A DNA stretch of 64,000 bases from NCBI RefSeq assembly GCF_002309535.1, contig NZ_CP023275.1, positions 186,001 through 250,000 on the forward strand, read 5' to 3'. Within the stretch, counting starts at the first letter, position 1, and every line of letters starts with the position of its first letter. The DNA is from Sulfurospirillum diekertiae (GTDB taxonomy: Bacteria > Campylobacterota > Campylobacteria > Campylobacterales > Sulfurospirillaceae). Below are positions 54,949 through 63,550 of the stretch, piece after piece. A model generated the notes under the pieces. The model was not told the DNA's origin and ran no database searches. It saw only the letters and a program-made list of their open reading frames with translations. The position numbers were made by a program, and so were the translations under genes.

Positions 54949-55317
54949 ATGAAAGTTGAATTCAAAAAAGTTCCCACAACTGGGATTCATTTTGAAACAT
55001 CTTTGGATGAAATTAGATTTTTTGGTGAGGCGTTAAAAATAGGCAAGACAATGGTGAGATGTACAGGTCAATTGGAAGGGACACTTCCTCATCTGTGCGA
55101 CCGATGTGGCGAAAATTTTGAGTTAACGGTTAATGAGCGTGTTGAAGTCTTTGCACAAGAAGGTCTTTACGAAGATCAAGAAGGTGAAGAGCTTTTAAAT
55201 ATAATAGAATTTTTTGATGGTTCGATTGATCTTGATTCAATACTTCAAAGTGAAATTGAAGCTTTCAAAAGCGATTACCACTATTGTGGACAATGTGAAC
55301 AACTAAAAGGAGAATAA
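54949..55317 (+). CDS. YceD/DUF177-family protein
   Basis: 122 residues, the DUF177 (YceD) family found directly before rpmF in most bacteria and linked to ribosome or 23S rRNA maturation. It has [16 protein letters not shown] and an acidic C-terminal part ending [13 protein letters not shown]; the four cysteines may bind zinc. One base separates its stop from the rpmF ATG. The position supports the call. Confidence 0.88.
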   Translation: MKVEFKKVPTTGIHFETSLDEIRFFGEALKIGKTMVRCTGQLEGTLPHLCDRCGENFELTVNERVEVFAQEGLYEDQEGEELLNIIEFFDGSIDLDSILQSEIEAFKSDYHYCGQCEQLKGE

Positions 55318-55318
55318 A

Positions 55319-55471
55319 ATGGCTGTACCTAAGAGAAGAGTGAGTAAAACCAGAGGCGCAAAAAGAAGAACACACTACAAAGTAACACTTCCTATGCCAG
55401 TTAAAGACAGTGATGGAACATGGAAAATGCCTCATAGAGTGAACAAAACAACAGGCGAATATAAAAACTAA
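55319..55471 (+). CDS. rpmF: 50S ribosomal protein L32
   Basis: 50 residues starting [20 protein letters not shown], the L32 signature, with a C-terminus lacking the zinc cysteines (the C-minus form). AAAGGAG lies upstream within the end of the DUF177 gene. The plsX ATG follows the stop directly. Confidence 0.97.
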   Translation: MAVPKRRVSKTRGAKRRTHYKVTLPMPVKDSDGTWKMPHRVNKTTGEYKN

Positions 55472-56464
55472 ATGCTAACCATAGCAATTGACGCGATGGG
55501 CGGAGACTTCGGTCCCGCTCCTATTGTTGAAGGTACGCTTCAGGCGCTTAAAGAGCGTCAATTTAAAGCACTGCTTGTCGGGGACATTAATGTTCTCAAA
55601 CCTCTTATCCCTCAAGAATACTTAGCTAAAATCTCTTTTGTTGAAGCATCAGATATTTTAGATATGCATGAAGCAGCCACAAATGCTCTCAAACGCAAAG
55701 AAACATCTATTTATAAAGCTGTTGATCTTGTCAAAGATAAAGTAGCCGATGCTGTTGTTTCGATGGGGCATAGTGGTGCAACAATGAGCTTAGCAACGCT
55801 TCGTATTGGAAGGCTCAAAGGTGTTTTACGTCCTGCCATTGCTACAATTATGCCAACAGCAGTGCCTGGAAAGCTTAGTCTTGTATTAGATGTTGGCGCC
55901 AATGTTGACTGCAAAGCAGAGCATTTAGCACAATTTGCTATTATGGGTGAAACCTATGCTAAAGATGTTTTGAAAATTGCTAAGCCAAAAGTTGGACTTC
56001 TTTCTAATGGTGAAGAAGAGAGTAAAGGCAATGAGATAACAAAAGAGGCGTTTGCAATCCTGAAAAAAATTGAGAGTTTTGTCGGCAATGTTGAGGGCAA
56101 TAATGTTTTTGATGGTTCCGTAGATGTCATTGTTTGTGATGGTTTTGTAGGAAATATTTTGCTGAAAGCAAGTGAAGGCGTGGCAGATTCTATTACAAAA
56201 ATTATCAAACAAAATGTACGTCGCTCACCATTAGCAATTGCAGGGGCAGTGCTTATGCGTAAAGTTTTTAAAGTGCTTAAAAAGCAAGTTGACTATGCAG
56301 AGTACGGCGGTGCTCCACTTATTGGAATTAATGGGTGTGCCATTATTGGCCATGGTAAGAGTAATGCAAAAGCAGTCAAAAATGCTATTTATCAAGCGAT
56401 TAATTTCTCAAGCTCTGGTATTAACACAGATATTGAACAAAAACTAGTGCTATTAGAGCAATAA
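55472..56464 (+). CDS. plsX: Phosphate acyltransferase PlsX
   Basis: Makes acyl-phosphate from acyl-ACP for phospholipid synthesis. Motifs: [44 protein letters not shown] (spaced as SMGHSGATM and GVLRPAI), [10 protein letters not shown], and [17 protein letters not shown] (as [14 protein letters not shown]). 330 residues. It starts immediately after rpmF and ends nine bases before fabH. Confidence 0.97.
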   Translation: MLTIAIDAMGGDFGPAPIVEGTLQALKERQFKALLVGDINVLKPLIPQEYLAKISFVEASDILDMHEAATNALKRKETSIYKAVDLVKDKVADAVVSMGHSGATMSLATLRIGRLKGVLRPAIATIMPTAVPGKLSLVLDVGANVDCKAEHLAQFAIMGETYAKDVLKIAKPKVGLLSNGEEESKGNEITKEAFAILKKIESFVGNVEGNNVFDGSVDVIVCDGFVGNILLKASEGVADSITKIIKQNVRRSPLAIAGAVLMRKVFKVLKKQVDYAEYGGAPLIGINGCAIIGHGKSNAKAVKNAIYQAINFSSSGINTDIEQKLVLLEQ

Positions 56465-56473
56465 AGGATTAAT

Positions 56474-57466
56474 GTGTATGCATCTTTAAAATCCATCGGA
56501 GGCTATGCCCCTTCTCGTGTTTTGAGTAATTTAGACCTTGAGAAGATGGTTGAAACAAGTGACGAATGGATTGAGAAGCGTACAGGTATTAAAGAACGAC
56601 GTATTGCATCAGTGGAAGAAGCAACGAGTGATCTAGGAGTGAAAGCGGCTGAGAAGGCTATTGAACGCGCAGGCATAACTAAAGAAGAGATTGATCTGAT
56701 CATCTGCGCGACACTCTCCCCTGATTATTTTTGTATGCCTTCTACTGCATGTGTGATTGCTGGAAAACTAGGTATTAATGATGTCATGGCATTTGACATT
56801 AGTGCTGCATGCAGTGGATTTGTCTATATGCTTTCAATGGCCAAAGCTTTTATTGAGTCAGGTGCAAAGAAAAATATTTTATTGATTGGTGCCGAAAAAA
56901 TTAGTAGCGTGGTTGATTATACCGATCGTGGTACGTGTATTCTTTTCGGTGATGGTGCGGGTGCTGCCATTATTGGTGCAACTGAAAATAAAAATGAAGC
57001 TATTTTAGATATTCACGCTTCGGCTGACGGTCGTTATGGCGACCTTTTAATTACTCCAGGGTGTGGCTCAAAATACCCTTGCTCTCAAGAAACACTGGAT
57101 AATAAACTGAATTACATCAAAATGCAGGGTAACGATGTTTATAAAGTAGCAGTAAAAACACTCACAAACGATGTGATTGAGATTTTAGAAAAAAACAATA
57201 TCACTGCTTCACAGATTGATCATTTTATACCCCATCAAGCGAATATGAGAATTATTGAAGCTGTCCGTGCAAAGCTTGATTTCCCTCTTGAAAAGACTAT
57301 TTTAACCGTTGCAAAATATGGCAACACCTCGGCAGCCTCAATACCGATGGCAATTAATGACGCCTATGAAGAGGGACGTATCAAGAAAGGTGATTTAATG
57401 CTTTTAGATACTTTTGGTGGTGGTTTTACATGGGCTAGTGGTCTTGTAAGGTTTGGTGGTAACTAA
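56474..57466 (+). CDS. fabH: 3-oxoacyl-ACP synthase III
   Basis: Starts fatty-acid synthesis from acetyl-CoA and malonyl-ACP. The catalytic triad is visible: Cys in DISAACSGF, His in HFIPHQAN and Asn in YGNTSAAS. 330 residues. The start is the GTG at 56474; an ATG two bases earlier is out of frame. AAAGGA lies upstream. Confidence 0.97.
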   Translation: MYASLKSIGGYAPSRVLSNLDLEKMVETSDEWIEKRTGIKERRIASVEEATSDLGVKAAEKAIERAGITKEEIDLIICATLSPDYFCMPSTACVIAGKLGINDVMAFDISAACSGFVYMLSMAKAFIESGAKKNILLIGAEKISSVVDYTDRGTCILFGDGAGAAIIGATENKNEAILDIHASADGRYGDLLITPGCGSKYPCSQETLDNKLNYIKMQGNDVYKVAVKTLTNDVIEILEKNNITASQIDHFIPHQANMRIIEAVRAKLDFPLEKTILTVAKYGNTSAASIPMAINDAYEEGRIKKGDLMLLDTFGGGFTWASGLVRFGGN

Positions 57467-57499
57467 TATTCTTTGATACCTTCATAAAGGTTAACGATT

Positions 57500-58444
57500 A
57501 TGGAAGTCTTACACGCATTAAAGTCTGAAATTTCAAAGGTAATCGTTGGTCATTCGAAGCTCATTGACTCGCTGATTATTGCACTGCTCTGTGATGGGCA
57601 TGTTCTGATTGAAGGTGTTCCAGGACTTGCTAAAACAACAACGATCAATACGCTTGCAAAAGCATTAGGACTCTCCTTTGGCAGAGTTCAATTTACGCCC
57701 GATCTTCTTCCGAGTGATATTATAGGCGCCGAAATTTATAACCCAAAAAGTGGTGAATTTGTGGTCAAAAAAGGACCTATTTTTACGAATCTTCTCTTAG
57801 CCGATGAGATCAATCGTGCCCCTGCAAAAGTGCAATCAGCTCTTTTAGAGGCGATGCAAGAGTACCAAGTTACGATTGGAGATCAGAGCCTTAAGCTTCC
57901 ACGTCCTTTTTTCGTGCTAGCTACCCAAAATCCTATCGAATCAACAGGAACGTATAGTTTACCAGAAGCGCAACTAGATCGCTTTATGATGAAACTACTG
58001 GTGGGTTACAATACCAAAGAAGAAGAGATACTCATGGCACGCAATGTGGCACTTGGAATACACGAGTCTATTGCGACTGTTTTAAAAAGTACAGAACTTC
58101 TATCACTTCAAAATCAACTCAAATCAATTCACATTGATCCACAGATTGAAAACTATATTGCCGATCTTATTTTTGCTTCACGCAAGCCAAAAATGTATGG
58201 ATTGGTCAAATTAGAAAATTTCATTCGTTTTGGAGCAAGTCCTCGTGCCACGATTGATTTACATAAAGCATCAAGAGCCCATACACTGCTTTTAGGCAGA
58301 GATTTTGTAACGCCTGTTGATGTGGCAAGTGTGTGTAAAGAAGTCATGCGTCATCGTATTATTCTCAGTTATGAAGCAGAAGCACAAGGCATCAGTACCG
58401 ATTCGGTTATTGATACACTGATAGAGACAATTCCTCTTCCTTGA
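57500..58444 (+). CDS. MoxR-family AAA+ ATPase
   Basis: Chaperone-like ATPase that works with von Willebrand A proteins, here those downstream. Walker A is EGVPGLAKTT, Walker B LLADEINRAPAKVQSALLEAMQE (as LLLADEINRAPAKVQ), sensor 1 ATQNPIESTGTYSLPEAQ. 314 residues. First gene of a six-gene MoxR/Bat-type operon; four bases before the DUF58 gene. Confidence 0.95.
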   Translation: MEVLHALKSEISKVIVGHSKLIDSLIIALLCDGHVLIEGVPGLAKTTTINTLAKALGLSFGRVQFTPDLLPSDIIGAEIYNPKSGEFVVKKGPIFTNLLLADEINRAPAKVQSALLEAMQEYQVTIGDQSLKLPRPFFVLATQNPIESTGTYSLPEAQLDRFMMKLLVGYNTKEEEILMARNVALGIHESIATVLKSTELLSLQNQLKSIHIDPQIENYIADLIFASRKPKMYGLVKLENFIRFGASPRATIDLHKASRAHTLLLGRDFVTPVDVASVCKEVMRHRIILSYEAEAQGISTDSVIDTLIETIPLP

Positions 58445-58447
58445 TCC

Positions 58448-59284
58448 GTGCAAACACTCAGCTATAACACCATTATTGCGCGCAGCAAAAAGCATCTCTT
58501 TGGCGAGATGGTTGGTTCTAACCCTTCCTCTAAAGAGGGGGATGGATACGACTTTTCACAAATTCGCCCTTACATGTACGGTGACAATGTCAAACGTATT
58601 GATTGGAAACAAAGTACCAAAACGGGGCAGATTCAACTTCGTAGTTTTTTTGAAGAAAAAGAGATCACTGTTTATGTTCTAGGCTTAATGAGTGGAAGTA
58701 TACATTTTGGCATTGACCGTATGAAACAAGAAGTAATGGCAGAAGTAGTTGCACTTTTGGGGTTTAGTGCGATTAAAAATAGCGATTTTTTTTCATTAGC
58801 TCTTCTGTCAGACAAACTTTTGTATGAGAGTTTACTCTCCAAAAAAGAAGCAATGATTAGAGAAGCGACCTATAAAACACTTCAAAGTCCCGTAATTGCT
58901 CAACAACTGAATTGGAATTTCATCCAACATTACGCACTTCACAGAATTAAAAAACCTTCTTTACTTTTTATCCTCAGTGACTTTTTTGAAATGCCTATCT
59001 TGGATGCCATAGCCAAAAAACATTCAGTTGTGGTGATAAAAATACGAGATCATTTTGAAGAAAAACCTACTGCTTTAGGCTCGCTTTCCATTAAAGACCC
59101 GACAAGTTTACGTGAAGAAAAAGTTATGCTTGATGCTGCAATAATCAAAGCATATACGGTAAGACAAGAACAATTTGATCAGCACTTACAGGGCTATTTT
59201 AAAAAACAAGGCATTGCGCAAATAAGTCTCTATACAAACGAAGATCCCTACATTAAGCTTTCCTCCATTTTAAGGGAAATGTGA
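58448..59284 (+). CDS. DUF58 domain protein
   Basis: 278 residues, with the DUF58 motif FSQIRPYMYGDNVKRIDWKQSTKTG (as RPYMYGDNVKRIDW), found with MoxR and VWA proteins. A vWA-like fold follows. Starts with GTG three bases after the MoxR gene and overlaps the next start by one base (TGATG). TACATGTA occurs at 58571, but there it encodes the conserved Pro-Tyr-Met-Tyr-Gly and is probably chance. Confidence 0.92.
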   Translation: MQTLSYNTIIARSKKHLFGEMVGSNPSSKEGDGYDFSQIRPYMYGDNVKRIDWKQSTKTGQIQLRSFFEEKEITVYVLGLMSGSIHFGIDRMKQEVMAEVVALLGFSAIKNSDFFSLALLSDKLLYESLLSKKEAMIREATYKTLQSPVIAQQLNWNFIQHYALHRIKKPSLLFILSDFFEMPILDAIAKKHSVVVIKIRDHFEEKPTALGSLSIKDPTSLREEKVMLDAAIIKAYTVRQEQFDQHLQGYFKKQGIAQISLYTNEDPYIKLSSILREM

Positions 59285-59661
59285 TGGAATCACTCAAAGA
59301 TATTAAAGGCTTAGTTTCCATTCCTGATTTTTCATGGATGGTCTTGTTGATTATCATACTGTGCATTTTAGGAATTTTTGGTTGGTTTCTTTGGAAAATA
59401 AAGTCTTCTCAAAAGGTATTGACACCCAAAGAGGAAGCTTTAGTAGTTTTGAAAACAGTGAATATGGAAGATGCGAAGGAGTGTGCCTATGCCTTGAGCC
59501 AATGGGGAGCTTTGATAGTTGATGATACCAATAGAGCACAGTTTGAAATTTTGCAAGACGAACTTTCCTACTATAAATATCGCTCTTATGAAGCACCCTT
59601 AAAGGTGAAAGAAAAAGTGTTGTGGCAAGCGTTTTTAGGGATGAATGATGTTCACGTTTGA
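59284..59661 (+). CDS. Small membrane protein of the Bat operon (DUF4381-like)
   Basis: 125 residues: one transmembrane helix (about 18-38, VLLIIILCILGIFGWFLW) and a cytoplasmic helical domain of about 80 residues, the layout of DUF4381-like proteins that sit between DUF58 and VWA genes. The ATG at 59284 overlaps the DUF58 stop. Its 3' end overlaps the next gene by 17 bases. The function is unknown; a membrane anchor for the complex is plausible. Confidence 0.75.
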   Translation: MESLKDIKGLVSIPDFSWMVLLIIILCILGIFGWFLWKIKSSQKVLTPKEEALVVLKTVNMEDAKECAYALSQWGALIVDDTNRAQFEILQDELSYYKYRSYEAPLKVKEKVLWQAFLGMNDVHV

Positions 59662-60556
59662 GTATCCTTATCTCTTTCTAGGGCTTCTTGTTTTTATCGT
59701 TTGTGCCTTTACATGTAAAGAAAAACACAGCACTATTTATATGCCTCATTTACTTTCATTGCCTTTACATGTAAAGACCAATCACTTACACGCTATCCTT
59801 AAATGGTTAGGAATAAGTATGCTTTTTACGGCACTTGCTTCACCGGTCATTCAAAGTAAAGAGGAACAATTACGCTTGTCACATTCAATTTTGCTTCTGT
59901 TGGATGTGAGTGAATCCATGCATAAAGAGATGTTTGATCGAACAATGATGAAGAGTAAATTTGTTCTCTCTAAGGAATTGGCAGCATCTTTTATTGAAAA
60001 GCGAAAGATGGATAACATCGGGGTTATTGTCTTTGGTGATTTTGCCTATGTTGCAACACCTTTGACATACGATTATGAGAGCGCCTCAATGATTGTTCAA
60101 AATCTAGAAGAAGGGATTGCAGGAAAAAAAACGGCCATGTATGATGCGCTTTTTTTGGCGACAAGGCTGCTTCAAAACAACAGTGCCAAAGAAAAAGTGG
60201 TGGTATTGCTAACCGATGGCTTTAACACGACAGGAAACATCCCTCTTGATGCTGCCTTAAGAGCACTGGAGAGTGAAAAGATCAAAGTGTATGCCATTGG
60301 AATTGGACGAGAAGGTGAGTTTGATGAAGGTGTATTGAGCTTACTCGCACAAAAAAGTGGAGGTGCTTTCTTTAAAGCCAATAATGCCAAAACGCTTGAA
60401 GAGATTTATACAAAAATTGATGCAATGGAGCAAAGTTTACAACATTCATCAGGAAAATACCACTATCAGTATCTTTACATGTATCCCCTTTTAATAGCTT
60501 TTTTGGCACTTTTGGGTTACGGTAAACTTGCATTTAGGCAGAATGTATGCAATTAG
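59645..60556 (+). CDS. von Willebrand A membrane protein (BatA-like)
   Basis: 303 residues with two N-terminal transmembrane helices (about 7-21 and 50-66), a vWA domain with the MIDAS motif LLLDVSESM and LTDGFNTTG, and a C-terminal transmembrane helix (about 278-295). The domain faces one side of the membrane and probably binds metal-dependent partners. It has two exact palindromes 56 bases apart and a partial one at 60474. It overlaps the next gene by ten bases. Confidence 0.88.
   Translation: MMFTFEYPYLFLGLLVFIVCAFTCKEKHSTIYMPHLLSLPLHVKTNHLHAILKWLGISMLFTALASPVIQSKEEQLRLSHSILLLLDVSESMHKEMFDRTMMKSKFVLSKELAASFIEKRKMDNIGVIVFGDFAYVATPLTYDYESASMIVQNLEEGIAGKKTAMYDALFLATRLLQNNSAKEKVVVLLTDGFNTTGNIPLDAALRALESEKIKVYAIGIGREGEFDEGVLSLLAQKSGGAFFKANNAKTLEEIYTKIDAMEQSLQHSSGKYHYQYLYMYPLLIAFLALLGYGKLAFRQNVCN
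59708..59719. repeat. TTTACATGTAAA palindrome, copy 13
   Basis: Exact copy in the BatA-like gene, read as CAFTCKEKH. Confidence 0.9.
59764..59775. repeat. TTTACATGTAAA palindrome, copy 14
   Basis: Exact copy 56 bases after the previous one, in the same gene but another frame, read as LPLHVKTN. Confidence 0.9.
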
Positions 60557-62145
60557 AATCACCGTATTTTTTACTTCTTTTGCCACTGTTAGTGCTCTGG
60601 TGGAAAATACTTCACAGTCCCAAAGAACATGCCATCTTTTCACAAGAAATTCTTGAGAAGCTATTGGTCGAAAAAAAGAGTGCCTCTCAACAACCTAAAT
60701 TGTTTTTGGCAGCCCTTATTTTGATGGTAATTGCGCTTGCTCGTCCGACTTTACATGTAAACAAAGAAGCAGCGATTCAAATGCATGTTACGAGTACTTT
60801 AGCCATTGCAATCGATATTTCAAATTCGATGCTAGCGCGTGATATTTATCCTTCTCGCTTAGACTTTTCCAAGGTTGCTGTTCAGAAGATTTTTGAGAAA
60901 CTTGATGGTTTTAAATTTGCACTTCTTGCCTTCTCGAATGATGGCTATTTGGTAGCACCACTCAGTGAAGATAGGGCAAGTTTAAATTTTTTGCTCAAAC
61001 ATCTCAGCACCGAAACATTGAGTAGCGAAGGTAGTTCCATTCCTTCGGCGATCCTTTCTGCACAAAAAATATTTGTTCCTTTAAAAGAGGGTAACAAAGA
61101 GCTTTTGATCATCACGGATGGTGCTGATGGTGATAAAATTGAAGAGGCGATTGCGCTTGCCAACGATGAGCAGATACATGTTTATCTTCTGCTCGTTGGT
61201 ACAACACAGGGTGCTGTGATTTATAGGGCAAAAGATAAAGGTGAAGCACTCAAGGATCAAAAAGGCAATATTGTCATCACCAAGCGTGCAGACAGTATGA
61301 AAGAATTGGCGCTCAAGACAGGAGGCGCTTACGTGACAACCAGTGGTGATCTGAGCGAAATACCATGGTTGTCTGAGCAAATTGCACTGAAAGCTTCCAA
61401 ACAAAGCGTTCAAAAAGAGCAACCTTATGAAGCGATTGAGCTTTTTTATTACTTTTTGGGGATGGCGTTAATGTTGCTTTTTTTTGCATTTCACGCTTTA
61501 CATGTAAAACGCTTAATGCCTCTTATTATGCTATTGTTAGGTACTTCTCCTGCACACAGTGGTATTTTGGATTGGTGGGAAATTGAACAAGCTAAAAATG
61601 CCTATGAAAAAGGCTCTTACGATAAATCTGTACGTTTGTATGAAAATGTGAAAGCTGCCAAACAGAGTGATGCTTCTGCTTACAATCTTGCCAATGCTCT
61701 GTATAAAGCGAAACAATATGAGCAGGCGCTACATCTTTATGAAGGGATTCAGGAGGAGACACTGCAACGCCAAGTATTACACAACCAAGGCAATTCCTTG
61801 ACGCAATTAGGACGAATTGATGATGCGATCAAGGTCTATGAAAAAGCATTAAGTATAGAAGAAGATGAAGATACACGCTATAATTTAGAGTACCTCAAGC
61901 AACAAAAAGATCAAAAGTCGCAAGAACAAAATCAGTCAGAAGAGTCACCGCAACACGAACAACAAGAGCCTCAAAAAGAGAATCACAATAACGAAAAAAA
62001 CAAAGATAAAATTTCACCTAAACCTATGGATGAGCAAGAAGCCAAAAAATGGGAACGAGCACTGATGCAAAAAGAGCCTGTAACCAAACCAGTCATACTG
62101 TATAAAAGCAATAAAATGGAGAACAATAATGCGATTGCGTGGTAG
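60547..62145 (+). CDS. vWA-TPR fusion protein (BatB/BatC-like)
   Basis: 532 residues. Transmembrane helices near residues 5-18 and 55-70, a vWA domain (about 80-260, MIDAS IDISNSM, ITDGADG), two more hydrophobic segments around 300-340, a TPR region (about 350-450, with ASAYNLANALYKAKQYEQAL and VLHNQGNSLTQLGRIDDAI) and a Gln/Glu/Lys-rich disordered tail. In Bacteroides aerotolerance operons BatB and BatC are separate; here they are fused. Contains two exact palindromes. Confidence 0.87.
   Translation: MQLESPYFLLLLPLLVLWWKILHSPKEHAIFSQEILEKLLVEKKSASQQPKLFLAALILMVIALARPTLHVNKEAAIQMHVTSTLAIAIDISNSMLARDIYPSRLDFSKVAVQKIFEKLDGFKFALLAFSNDGYLVAPLSEDRASLNFLLKHLSTETLSSEGSSIPSAILSAQKIFVPLKEGNKELLIITDGADGDKIEEAIALANDEQIHVYLLLVGTTQGAVIYRAKDKGEALKDQKGNIVITKRADSMKELALKTGGAYVTTSGDLSEIPWLSEQIALKASKQSVQKEQPYEAIELFYYFLGMALMLLFFAFHALHVKRLMPLIMLLLGTSPAHSGILDWWEIEQAKNAYEKGSYDKSVRLYENVKAAKQSDASAYNLANALYKAKQYEQALHLYEGIQEETLQRQVLHNQGNSLTQLGRIDDAIKVYEKALSIEEDEDTRYNLEYLKQQKDQKSQEQNQSEESPQHEQQEPQKENHNNEKNKDKISPKPMDEQEAKKWERALMQKEPVTKPVILYKSNKMENNNAIAW
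60750..60761. repeat. TTTACATGTAAA palindrome, copy 15
   Basis: Exact copy in the BatB/C fusion gene, read as PTLHVNKE. Confidence 0.9.
61497..61508. repeat. TTTACATGTAAA palindrome, copy 16
   Basis: Exact copy in the same gene, read as HALHVKRL, between the hydrophobic segments before the TPR region. Confidence 0.9.
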
Positions 62146-63550
62146 TTTAGGGCTGTTTTTTATCTTAACACTTGAGCTTTTTGGAGCACATGCTTTTTTA
62201 CTGCAACCTTCTATTGAACAAGGAGAAAGTGTCACATTGGTGTTAAGCGCTAAGGGGGAGAGTATTAAATTTCCTACGATAGATCAGATTGATGGTTTTA
62301 CAGTCGTTTCGCATCAAAATCGCCAAAGTATTGAACTGAATAATGGAGTTGTTACGAAACAGCTTGATCACTACGTGACATTTTATCCAGATCGCAATGT
62401 TACAATTCCTGCATATGAGGTTATCGTAGATGGCAAAAAAGAGTTGACAGAGTCACTTCACTTACCGTTCGTACAAAAAGTTGTCACAAGCGCGCACAAA
62501 GAACCTTTTTCTTTCGAAATGAAAGTTTCCAATACAACACCTATGCGTCATGAAGGGGTGAAACTCTCTTTTATTTTCAAACGTAACAAAAATGAGAATT
62601 TAGTGGATATGCGCTTTTTAAAGCCGACATTGGAAGGATTTTGGGTCAAAGAGGTGGGTAAAGATAATCCACACGTTGAAGGTGATGATGTCGTGCATAC
62701 CGTTCAATATATGATTTATCCGCAAAAGAGTGGAGAGCAACACATTGTCCCAGCAAAAATTGAGATTGCAAGGCAGGTTGCTTCACGTGAGATGTTTATC
62801 AATCAAATTCAGTGGAAGAGCATTAGCTCAAACGATCTTACATTACATGTAAAGCCTCTGGAAGGTGCGGATCTTTTGGGCGAATTCGCGATGGAGATGC
62901 AAATTGATAAAGAAGAAATTACCTCCAATGAAGCGCTAAATGTGATTGTAAAGATTACAGGAGAGGGCAATTTTGATGATATTGAACCTTTTACACTCAA
63001 TCTTCCCAATGCAACGGTTTTTAGCGATACCCCAAAGGTAACAACATGGATGGAAGGCGAAAAACTCAAAGGTGAATTTGTTCAAAAATTTGCCATTAAT
63101 GCGCAGAAATCTTTTGAAATTGCACCATTACAATTACGTTTTTATCATCTTTCAAGAAAGCATATTGAAAGTGTTGCTACAGATGCTAAAATTATTAAAG
63201 TTCTTGGAGAAACAGTTTCTTCTCCATCAGAAAAAGGTGTTGCTGAAGAAGAAAAAATTTATACGGAGATGCCTATAAAATGGCAATTTGATCTACGTAG
63301 CTTTGCTTTTGGTCTAGGAGGCGCTACATTAGTGGTTCTATTGGTAGGAGTTTTATATCGGTTTAAAAAAATTAAAATTATCCCTCGCAGAATGCAGCAA
63401 AGAGATGTATTGCAAAAATTATTGAAATATCAAAGTCAAAATGAGGCAGTCGATTGTTGGATAGAAAAACTGGAAGCCAATCTTTACAGGGGTGGGAAAC
63501 ACCCCATTAATCGTAAAGCTATTGATACGTTATTAGAGGATCTTGTGTAG
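62129..63550 (+). CDS. BatD-like oxygen-tolerance protein
   Basis: 473 residues: signal peptide (about 1-20), several beta-sandwich domains (for example ESVTLVLSAKGESIKFPTI as QGESVTLVLSAKGES), one transmembrane helix (about 390-410, FGLGGATLVVLLVGVLYRF), and a short cytoplasmic end. This is the usual plan of BatD, last member of the operon. It overlaps the fusion gene by 17 bases and the convergent tyrA by 18 bases. A near palindrome (62842-62853) encodes TLHVKPLEG. Confidence 0.85.
   Translation: MRLRGSLGLFFILTLELFGAHAFLLQPSIEQGESVTLVLSAKGESIKFPTIDQIDGFTVVSHQNRQSIELNNGVVTKQLDHYVTFYPDRNVTIPAYEVIVDGKKELTESLHLPFVQKVVTSAHKEPFSFEMKVSNTTPMRHEGVKLSFIFKRNKNENLVDMRFLKPTLEGFWVKEVGKDNPHVEGDDVVHTVQYMIYPQKSGEQHIVPAKIEIARQVASREMFINQIQWKSISSNDLTLHVKPLEGADLLGEFAMEMQIDKEEITSNEALNVIVKITGEGNFDDIEPFTLNLPNATVFSDTPKVTTWMEGEKLKGEFVQKFAINAQKSFEIAPLQLRFYHLSRKHIESVATDAKIIKVLGETVSSPSEKGVAEEEKIYTEMPIKWQFDLRSFAFGLGGATLVVLLVGVLYRFKKIKIIPRRMQQRDVLQKLLKYQSQNEAVDCWIEKLEANLYRGGKHPINRKAIDTLLEDLV

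Noticed and set aside
58569-58580. TACATGTA in the DUF58 gene counted as a true palindrome site
   Set aside because: It matches only the eight-base core, and encodes the conserved Arg-Pro-Tyr-Met-Tyr-Gly-Asp motif of DUF58 in a frame not used by exact copies. Probably chance; I counted it only among core occurrences.
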